Shown here: one piece after another, positions 41,101-53,100 of the stretch | Layout of the letters: the number at the start of each line of letters is the position of its first letter | Numbering within the stretch: the first letter of the stretch is position 1 | Assembly: GCA_964023205.1 (NCBI GenBank) | Contig: OZ026838.1 | Coordinates: forward strand, 29,353,843-29,417,842 | Length of the DNA: 64,000 nucleotides | DNA from: Lutraria lutraria | Lineage: Eukaryota > Mollusca > Bivalvia > Venerida > Mactridae | Direction: 5' to 3' | Program-made: the position numbers and the translations under genes | The notes under the pieces: model-generated | What the model was told of the DNA's origin: nothing | Seen by the model: only the letters and a program-made list of their open reading frames with translations | The model's database searches: none

Positions 41101-44100
41101 ACTATACCTTATCCAGTCTATCATCACTATGGAATAATTCAGCAATATCATCCGGTGATGTACCAAGTAGTCCTTGATCTTGTAAATACTGTAACCCTTT
41201 CTTTGGCTTCTTGTTGAATCTGAAACAGATATAGAATCAACATATCTTTCAGTCAAACCTTCGGACAAAGGCCATCTTTTGGAGAGAAAACAATGTGACT
41301 TTTATTGACATTGACAGGTGGCCTTGATCCAGAGGTCATTTTGTTCTAATTAATCAATGATGTTTTTTTTAAAGAATGGTTTCTATTCACAGGGTGACCT
41401 TTACTTGAAGCTGGCCTCTAACATAAGTTTGACTGTTTGTAAAGAAAAAACTGAAATCACCATTAAAATCAATCAAACATTTGAAGACTTTAGATACACA
41501 TGCCTAGCCAAATTGATTCATTAAGCATCAGTTAAAGACATTAATGAAATAAAACACGATTATGCAGACATTTTTGGTACACTATAATACTGACAATTAA
41601 TACTGGAATACATCAAGAGTTCTTCACTAAAACAAGGGTCTGATCAGTGGTATGGCAAAACAAGAGGAAAATCAAATTCATTGAGCTGGGAACAACTTAG
41701 GGGCAAATGGGTGCAGGCATATATGCATTACGCAAAAATGGTCCCAGCGATGATATAAACTACGGAAATCCGCAGAAAAATCACACCCCTGTTAAAAGCA
41801 TTCCTGTAACAGGTGCACTACCTGCAGTAGTAATTAGGAATTCAAAAAATCTGAAATTTCATTGGAACAGCAGATAGTACATACCAGCCCTTTTAAACCA
41901 CAGACTTTCAAAGAGAAATTTAATACTTACAGGTCAATACCATGTTCCATAATTTCCTTCTGTTGTTTCAGAACCTCATATTGCTCTGGACTGTCATGCG
42001 GTACATTTGATGTATTCACTGCGCTACCATTTGATTCCAGTGAGTTAGTACTATCATAACTGTTCAGAGTTCCCTTGCCAGAATCATTGTCAGACTCAGG
42101 GGAGGGTTTACTATCCTGACCTATAAATATAAACAGATACTGTCAATACATCATCAAAGACATTCCAGGACACATCACAATTAACATCTTACCTCTACAG
42201 TGATAGAAGAATTTAGCTTGCATAACCTTTACAAAAAAAACTATTTTTGCTAAATATAAATGATTTGTGTATTTTGGAAGCAGGTAAATATGATATATAT
42301 TTATATAATTAAAAGAAAAAATATTCCAGATTCTTTACAAACTTTATTAGAAAATTAACATAATCGTAAAAATATGATTGATTTTTTTTAAACAGTTTTT
42401 CAAAAATACATAGAATGTCAAACAAACTGGACAAGAATTTACAAGGCTTCTATCAATAAACTGTTAGATTCATCTTAAATGCATACTTGCTCATATATAT
42501 ATATATGAGCAAGTATCTAACATATATATATATATAACTTAAGCGCAATTAGTAATGTAAAACATGACAAGTCAATGCCAAATCAGTGCAATTTCATTAC
42601 ATCTCATGTATACATAGTTGTTATTTATCACTTACCTAAGTTGGACTGAGAGTGTGGATTAATATATAAATCTTTACTCCACTCAACCATACATTTAAGT
42701 ATAGACACCAAACATTCCAAACCCTTTAATCTCATACTCTGTTCTTGTGTTGGTGTAACACCTGTTGATATGAATTTTGTGGATAATTAAAAACATGTGC
42801 AGTAAAACCCATGAAATCTGAACCCCTCCCAAAAGGAGGGACAAGGCCACAAGGCCAGTTTTCTGAGAATCCTGTTTTTCTGAGAACTTTTGACAAATTC
42901 AGAAAAAATCAGTCTTGAAAAATCATCCGATTTTAGGGAATTCCAGTTTTCAGGGAGTCCAGTTTTCAGGATTTTTACAATTTATATATTAATAACATGT
43001 TACAAGACATATTAGTATGTATAACAATGCCAACACAATTAGGTCAGATCAGTAATACAATTTTTCAATTAAAAATTCAGAGTAACACATAGAATAACAA
43101 CACATCAAGTAAATGTTTATATTCTTCACAATGCTTTAAACACCCATTAGCTTCTTGAATTTAGTTATTCAGAACACAGCAGATAAAATGATAGTAAAAT
43201 ATAAGATATATATTGTATTTACTCTAAAACAATATTTACATAATAAGTATTTCATATGGATAAAATTAATCTATGAATAATAATAAAATAATCTATGAAA
43301 TTGAGCACTCACCAACAGCTAATGACTGTCTTCCCTGTGCTATTTTAGAGAGATCATTTACAAGTCTTTCGAATATGTTGGCTAGGGATAAATCACAATC
43401 ATAGTTGACATATATATCTACCACACACTGGGCATCTGTAAAACATAACACAAGTGTCAGAACATATAGTAAGTATAAACATGCATTTGAAGTGCAAATA
43501 CAGCTATTGGACATTTGATACATTAAATAAGTATAGAGAATAAATACTAGGATTGTTCTTCATATATGATTCTAAACCATATGATTACTAATGGCAGCTA
43601 GTCGTAGAACAAGATCTTGTAAGCCAGTTATATCATCAAACAGAATATCAGTCTGACAAAACTGGTTTAATAAGGCAAATTGGTAATTTGCGCATAGAAA
43701 CGATATTTGTGTATTTGTTTGGTACATTTGTGTCCACCTTAATTAAATTCATCTACTAGTTAAACATCAAAGAAAGTTATGGGTAACCTGACTTCAGCAT
43801 TCACAAACTATTAATAGATTTTACACACACCTGCACATATTCTGGTTAATGCTTGTATTACCATCCATTTATGATCAAATGAACTGCTTGGTGTTTCCAA
43901 AATATACAGGAAAATTTCCTTGAAAAATACCTGAAATAAACAAATTATACTCCCAGTTGTGAGGAAAATGGACACAAAAGTGATGCAACATTTAAAATAT
44001 GACTTGTAATATAATATACCGGAAATCAAACAAAAATAATTTCATTGCAAAATCTCAACTTCCTAATGAAATTGTCACCAGATTCTTTTATCTACCGATT

Positions 44101-44148
44101 TGAAGATTTTGAGATTTTTACATCGTTGGATTCGTCTCAGAGAGAGAT

Positions 44149-44196
<48 letters not shown>

Positions 44197-47100
44197 GGGG
44201 AGCTATCTCCTTGTGTCTTTGTTTTAGCAATTGGAGCCACTGTTAAAAAGTTTTTCAATCACATTTTGTGCTATCTCCATGTTATCCAATTAACTTTGAT
44301 TGTTTGTTGGCCTTTTTATCTCAAAATGGTAAATATGGAGTTTAGCTCATTATTATTCTCAAGCGACAAATTGTTTAAATATAGATGAAATATGATACAG
44401 CTGAGTAATTATAAAACTTGAGAAGTTATTTACAATATAACTCTGACACAGTTGTAATTGTAAACTTACTTCTATTCCAGACAAAGAAATATCTTATATT
44501 ATGATCAAAAACATTAAAAATTTAGTTGAAACTAAGTTTCGTAACATTTTTAATATTCATCTTAGTACCAAACCAAAAATAAGATATGTATTATAACTCA
44601 CCTCTATTTGCATTTTTAAATGTTGTTTGAAGTTAGCAAGAAGTGTAAGAAATATTGCTAGTGAAAGTTCAAACACTTCTATAACTGAGCTGACACCATT
44701 CTTGGATAATGCCACACACAGATACTGTTTGATAGCATTGATAAACATATCATTGGTACGGAATACAGGTCCAGCACTTTGTAGAATAGATAGAAGTAAT
44801 TCAAGAGAGAGTACTTTGGAACGTAGCTCATGTGATCTGAAATATACCAATTGGATATCGTAATTTTGATTACAGGGGTGTCAATAGAGCTAAATTAAAA
44901 ATCCTGAAAATCATACACAGCCGACCATTTTTGCCAAACAAGAGGCCTTCAACCACATTGATTCCATATTTAATTCAGTTTTATTAAAGCAAATCCTTCA
45001 GAGCAGATGAAATTGGCCATAACTTTGCCATTGCCATTTCTTGAGATAATTTCATCAAATAACTGTTATTGTGCTCAGAAATCATAGCTCCTTCAGAACA
45101 GATAAATACGGAATTTGGGAAATATCTGACAAACTGTCATCCCAGTGGTTATAAGCAATTAGTGATAAATAAAAAGTCTTGTATAAAAGTCCATTGTTCA
45201 GATACTGAGATCGTCTTTTTTACAAACCATAGTAACATACAGGCATACCTTTAACCAAAATAATGTAGGATGGTTGATAAAAAATTCATCCCAACTGTAT
45301 TGATGTTTTTTATGAACGTAAAAATGTAATTTCATTACAATGCAAAAAAAAAGCAAAGCAAACAAGATACAATTTGATTTGCTAAATAAAAGTTTATGGA
45401 AGTTTAACCTGAACTATATGTACAGAAAATGGCTGTACACACAAATCACTTGATAAACAAGCCTGGAGATACTTAATTTACAAGCAAACTTAAGACTGAA
45501 AATATCACTAAAGTCATGGAAAAAGTCCAATCAAACGAGACACATATATACAAACTTAGTTCCATACTTAGGATCTGGAGGTCCTTCAGCTAATGGTTTC
45601 ATGGAAAGTTTACATAAACTTCTGAACACAAGGAATGCATCTTTCTGTAATATGTGACTAAAAGCACCATGTCCAACATCTCCACCATCTGTAGACTCCT
45701 CTACATCATCGACCAGACGATTTACAGCTGGTAAAATAACACATGTGCCCATCATGAATAATGAAAGTCAAATGTCAAACACAATATATTACATACAGCA
45801 GTAACCGTCTAAATAGTAGAACTGCATCATTGTAACTACCATTTCTTTTACATTTCCTCTATATTTTCAATCTATAATGAGACCATCTAAGTATTAAGAC
45901 TGACCCTCTGCATTCATTGGAGATTTATTTTACTGTATTGAATTACTGCTATATCTCAAGGGGGCCTCCAAGGTCTAGTGGTTATAGTCTCTGACTAGTA
46001 ATTGGTGGTTCTATCCAGGTGTACGCCTTAGGTCTTCCCCATTGCTATAAGTCATCTAACAATCCTGGCTGTTGGTGGAATATAAACTCCAGAGTAGCAG
46101 ATATTTTAATAACAGGGCAAGCTTGTTCCATCAATATATGATGATATTGCCTTGATTTTTACATATTCATACATGGAAATATAATCCTGCGACAAAGACA
46201 GAATGACAAAATTATACAATAAAATACAATCACCGAAACTTCAACCCCTAAGATCATATTGTTAGAAATATGGCTGTAAAGTTCTCAAATTTGTCTAACC
46301 ATGCTAAATGTAAAACATTTATTTTAATTTATCTCACACATCAATATTACACAAATAAAGTAAAGAAATCCAACCCAAAGAAATAAATGTACATACAACC
46401 ATGAAAGTAAGCAGATAACAATAAAGAATAAACAATATTGCAAAAAACGCCTTCATCTTACATTATGTACGGAATGCGGTCACGTCCGAAAATATGTAAA
46501 GCTAGACGCTACGTATTTTCGAATTCTTACAACAAATTTCGATCGAAGTACCTTATGTTGGGACATTAATTGTTGATATCAATTATTATGAATAGATACT
46601 TGATTATTTTGTTTCTTCTCTACGTATGCACATGTTTTATTCAAGCAAAACGTTATCATGCATGAATTGTACGTAATATTATATGAAGGGTATACACACA
46701 GGAATTTGAGATAACAAGATTCAACTGTACCAATAAATACTGGTGAAAATATTTCCTATTCAATCCTTAGTTTGTTTGTTTCAGTGAGTTAACAACATTT
46801 TTCAATGATATTTCAGTAATATACTGTGGCCGGTTCACTTCACCAAATTTCCTATTCTAACTAATTGACCCTTCCACAAGGAACAGGCAACTTTTCCACA
46901 CATGGAGAATATCCCATCGTTAGCTTACCTAATGAACTTCCAGTTTTACTAGAAGTAGAAGCAGGTTTACTTGGAGTATCATCACCTTCACCACCACCAG
47001 GTTTATCTGCTACCTCAACAGATTCATTAAGAGTAACTTCAGAAGATGTAGCATCACCACCATTGTTACCAGATTCTATTATAACAATAAAATATAATAA

Positions 47101-50100
47101 TATCCCATTCACCAAAGAAAAAGTAAGGCATGCAGTCGGAAACGTTGTGTGTTGCACATAAAGAAATTTAGTTTTAATACATTCTATACTTAAAACAAAC
47201 CCAGGAATCTTTCAAAAGTGAGTATAACTGTTCCAAGACAGAAGTCATTGATATACATTTATATATGAGAATAATGCTAAAAACAAGGAGACAAATGAGT
47301 GTATACAGAGATCAGTATAAAGGTTTAAAAAAGGTTAACTATATCAGAATCGTTGAAACTTTTGAAAATCCTTCAGCTTATACGTGAAAACTTTTACCAA
47401 TGTATCAGCCATTGTAACTTAGTACATGGTTAAAAAGCTAGTATACAAAGTGTTTTCACTGCATATGAAATAATCAGGATCGAATCTCACATCTCTGAAT
47501 AAGATTAAGATATTCTTGGAAAGGATAATTTTAACAAATATAAGCAGTAAAAGGGAGATAATCTGTAACCAAATAAGTTCAATATATATACATAGACTCA
47601 AATTAGAAACAGCAGGTATGATATAGTGTTCATATAATTATATTCATATCATAATAAATTGAATTTTTCAGTGATAAATGAAGCGCTTTTTTGTTCTAAG
47701 ATGGATCTGAAAGTGGTATTTTTCATAGAATTATCTATGAACCAAAAAGGCATTGATAGTATACATTGTATCTACCACTTGTTTACCTTTTTACAGATAT
47801 TTACCAATCAAATTATACAGTATTTTTTATAACAAAAAAGAAAAGCAGTCAAACTAACATCAACAAAAACCTGTCTCTGTTTCTAATTTGAATCCAAATC
47901 AATCCATACAAGATGACTGTTTTTATCATTACAAACACATACTTCTTTAAACAAATATTTCCCAAATTAAGAAGAATATTAATTATATGCCATATAAAAC
48001 AGTCTGTGAAATTAAGGTTTGAGAAGTGGCTGCCCGAAACAGAAATTTTAGCTGCTTTTGCTATGATTTATTAATGAAAATTTGGTTGTCCGAAAAAAAA
48101 GGTTGTCCCTGACAACAGGACAACTGCTAATTTCACAGACTGATAAAATAATTATAGAAAAATCCAAAATTTCTATTTGATCAGCTATAGATATCTTAGA
48201 TTCAGTCATCTTGCATAGTCCCCAAAAATAAATAAAATATACCCCACTAAAACATCTTAATAAGCCAATTAACTCTCTATGACGTTTACCTTCTGATGCT
48301 ATATGATCAATGATATCATTTAATACAAGTCTAGCAATCCCCTCAGCTGTCTCCTCTTCATCTACAAAATAAAACAACTTATGTCAACATATATATAATG
48401 GAATGACTTATTATCAGCTCTCATAGAAGTCTACATGGGTAAATCTAAAACATAAGGCCAAGACATCTGATTGGTTAACTATAGACTGGTCACTTACCTG
48501 TAACTTTAACGGAGACATCTGATTAGTTAACAACAGACATCATTTACCTATAGCTTTAACGGAGACCATATCACTTACCTGTAGCTTTAACGGAGACATC
48601 TGATTGGTTAACCACAGACTGGTCACTTACCTGTAGCTTTAACGGAGACATCTGATTGGTTTACCACAGACTGGTCACCCTCAGAGACTACAGACTGGTT
48701 TGGTTCTCCATCTTCATCATCACCACACACTGATCTAGGAGCCTAAAACACAAAGAGATAACAAATAGAGAGAAAATGACAAATAAATAGCTAATGTTTT
48801 TTAAAATAAAAATATCATAACCTGCATACATTTTTTCCAGAGATAGAGATTAAGTATCATTTATAACCCTTTTTATATTACTGCATAATGCTTGGCTACA
48901 TTTACCATAATTTACAAAGATTACAAACTACATTGAAATATTTGTGAAATCAGTTTTGCAAAAAGTAGATGTCCTGCACAAATTATAGTAATACATGGAA
49001 TAGTTCATAGTAATATTTGTAGCAGTGCGGTATATTGTATTTATAAATTGGCTAGGATATTCATCAGCCCGATTAACTCAGTTAGTAGAGCAACTGACTT
49101 GGAAGCAAGAGGTTGTGGGTTCGAGCCCAACATCGGGTACATTCTTTTCCTCCTCCTTTTACATAGTATTATTTAAGACCTGAGTATTTTCATTATAAAT
49201 ACTTAAAACCTACATCTGGTGTCACAGGCATATCGCCATCAGTACTTCTCGACATCCGACTGTCTGATCTTTCTCGTACCTTCTCATCATCAATCTGATA
49301 AACATACACAGGATCTAATGTCAGAGATTATGCTTTATCGATTTTTCTTAGATGAATTGTTCAAACAGAAGAAACAAGAGGTTATGTCAACAATTTTACC
49401 ATTTTGAATGAGAAGTTCAATAAAATCAATACAAAGTAAAGCTGAATACTAGATTTTATTAATTAAGCAAAAGATTACATTTCTTTAAACAAATATTTTG
49501 TGGTGTATGAAAAATAACTTGTGGTTTATAGCTGACAAAAAAATATCGAGAATGAATACCAGAGCAATTTATTAAATGTCAAAGCTGAATAATTACACAG
49601 TCACTGAATGCGTTTATTTTTAGCTTTGTAAACCATTGTTTTATTTTACGGCAAGAAATGTTCTGTTATAATGTTAAATACATGAACATTTGATAACTGC
49701 AGGTATAACAAAAGGTATCATACAACTTATGAAACATCAAATCCCTCCTAAGCTAAAAAATAAATTCATGCATCAACGGTGAAACTATGCAGCTTTCACA
49801 GCTTAATGAAAAATTAAATGCAGTATACTTAACTAGGACTTTATTATATATTTGAAGTTAAAAGGTACTTTAATAGGACTATGTACTACATGTAGTTAAC
49901 AACACTGATTTGAAATAAAACCAGTAAAATAATTAAGTGTAATTAGATCAGAAATCAAAGGTATGATTGATAAGATCTCTGTAAAAATAAGCAGCTTATA
50001 GTACCACAAGTGCATTAGTTTATTGTCATTATTTATCAGACAATTTGATGACTTGATAGAGTGTGTACAGGAAACATGCTGAATATACATGAGGTAAAAA

Positions 50101-53100
50101 CAAATGCTATATTTGTTCTATGATTCAGGATTGCACATTTTTAGATAAACTATTGCAGTTTATCTAACAATGTGCAATCCTGAATCATTAACTATGCAGC
50201 TTGGAGTAGATGTATATGCATGCATATGTGATTGAAATATGTTGAATTTTAAAGCAATCAAGAGTATAATAATAATAAGACGTAAACAACTGGCTGACCA
50301 CAAGTTGTACGTAAAAATTCCAACAGGATGTTTATCAATATGTTGCTTGTTTAAGCGTAACATCATTTTTTTAACCAAACTTCAACGATAGGCAACATAG
50401 TATTAGGCATGTCCTTTGTTTATTGGAGTTTGTAGCTGTTTTTAATAGCTTTTCAATGAAACAGATACTTCACTAAAGGATGTCATACTTCATAATCACA
50501 GGAAATAACTATTTACCGCTTGGTTCTCCATCCTCATAAATATAACATTCAACATCTGAGTGAGAGTAGCTTTAGCTGTGGTCTGGTTTACTAGATTCTT
50601 GCTGGCCAGGTATATATTATAACATGTTCTGACTGTATGTAATACGGTACCTTCATGTATCTCGCATGTATTTGATGTAACTATTGTCAGTAATGCCTGC
50701 AGAGAAAAAATAAATTATGTACTGTACTGTACAGATTTATCACAAGGAAGAGAATAACAGCTAAAACCCTGAAAGAGATATGTTAACGAGTATCCCCATA
50801 TACACATACGACTCCTATTTCAATTGAATTATAAAAAGTATGCTCGATGTCTAATTTGTTCTCAAAACAGCAAACTGAACAGTTAGGAAATTTTTCATAT
50901 AGCAGTAAACAGTTTCCTGTATTGATATTTGTAATTAATTACTGTAAAAATTCATACCTTAATGATTTGTAGTTGCACTCCTTCATCTGTTTGTGGACCA
51001 TGGAAACATCCACACACTGTTTCTACAATACGATCTATAAGTCTCTTACCAGGTGTAGTGCTATCTGGTGTGTTACCAGTCATGTGACCATAGGCAATCA
51101 ATTTCTGAAATATGTTTGTAAATATATATATTTTTTGTATAAAATATTCAAGTTTTATGCCTGTTTTAAACAGAATTTCAGTTATATGCAAGTGAGCAGG
51201 TGACATACCCTGTTCTCCCTTAACTTACAACCAACTTCTCAATATGACATTTTCTAAGAGGAGGATGAATAGCTTTTGATCGAATGGCTTTGACCAAATA
51301 TCATCAAAGAGAACATGTGTTTCATACATGGTTTAAACACACAAACCTGATTTTGCTACTCACAAAGGGTGTTGCTTTGGAGAGTTTGCACTGCTTTACT
51401 ATCATTTCTTAATCAAATATAACATCACTCCACAGTTACTGTAATAAAGTGAACCAACTATTCAATAGTAACAACTCACCTGCAAAAAGTCTAGCGTAAT
51501 ATTGACAATTCTGGGTGATTTTGACTGACATGCCAGTTCAAATGGTGTGAAGTATTTGTCAGCATCAACAAAGCCAGCTTGTTTTGGCATTGGAAGAGCT
51601 GATGATTTATCATCATTAGGACTGAAAAAAGGGTCATGAAAATGTATAACAAAAATGAGTGCATAATGATAAATCATTTGTTTCCATTACTGCTGATCTA
51701 TGCTAAGTAAAATTGTGTTTGTAATAATTGTGTACATTCAAACATTTCAGCCAAAAATTCTTCTTTCAATTTGGACTTGTTTCATGAAATTTGGAAAAAT
51801 GTCATTACTTTGCATTGTGGATGGGTCCACTTAGTGACTTACTGGTTAGTGGTACTTTTAAGGTAACTAAGGCCTTAATTCAAATTGTATTTGTTTGTCG
51901 CTAAAACTCACTTCCAATCGTCACCCACCTAAAACCTGCCAGTCCAAAACAAAAATATTTTACGGTAATACCTATGTACCAATTAAATTTAACCCAAGCC
52001 AAAAAGTATGGGTCAGAAGTGGCAAACAAACAAGTTTTTAAGGGTGGCCTAAGAAAAAAATGCATCCATTTACCTTTGAATACTTTGACTGTCATTCTTG
52101 ATCTTTTCTAAAATAAAATAATTGAAAATAGTACAGTTTAAAAAATAACAAGACATGATTAACAAGTTAGTGTAGGAAATGAATTCTTGATCTATGTCAC
52201 AGTATGTGTATCAAATCAGTATTTATATTGTTCTACATGTATATATATCCAAATATAACTAGGAAACCAACTGGTCCATGAAAAAAACACACAAAAATGA
52301 ACATTTATTTTTATACATTTTTCATCAGCAATTTGGCATGAAAATTGTATACTATTATTACTATACTTCATGTAATGAATGTTTGCTATATGTTTTCAAT
52401 ACAGGACGAGTGACAACTAAAATCAACTCGTGCTGCCCTTGATGTCACTCGTCCTATCACTTGTGCCAAACTAAAAAAAGCCCTTGTGTAATAATAGTTA
52501 TACGAACACTTACTGAGTGAGCCTTTTTGATAATTTAAACAGCCAGTGTAAATTTCTGGAGCATTGGATGCCACCATTACACTATTTTACAACACTTCAA
52601 GGTTGCCAATGAATATCTTTGTTATTGACAGTGGCAGTGTCATAGTAATGCATACTTAAAGCTTGTAAGCTGTCACAATAAATTTATTAGGTAAGAATGG
52701 AGTTCAAGGCAGAAGCTGCTAAGTAACCGAAGATGTAACTGAACAGACGAATGATAAACATCCGGAGAACAGTCTGGATAAATGCCAGACGGGCCGTTTT
52801 ACAGGTATCACGGCCCCGCTAATCGAGTATAAATATTAAGTACCAGTCCATTCATTTCTCAAGGGCTAACTAGATCCTTTTCACATAGATCTGTGTTTCG
52901 TATAAAGCATGTTATACGTATGAACAATAAATATAACAAATTATTGTCCATGTGATAGTAGTCGTTCGCAGCTCACAGAGAGAACCGGGCGATCGGCATT
53001 TACTCCAAACCGGTGTCAAGGCTAATTTTTCCATCTGTCAAACAAGACATTTTGAACAGACATTTCGTAACACTTTTCCGCTACAGTAGATTATTTTTCA

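Noticed and set aside
46865..47161. 98-residue plus-strand frame, PPPG-rich
   Set aside because: Antisense shadow of BIG exon 9, whose minus-strand frame is in phase with its neighbours.
48491..48631. Coding use of the three distal donors after exon 7
   Set aside because: Every downstream donor requires reading through an in-frame TGA right after the first junction, so they cannot encode a longer protein.
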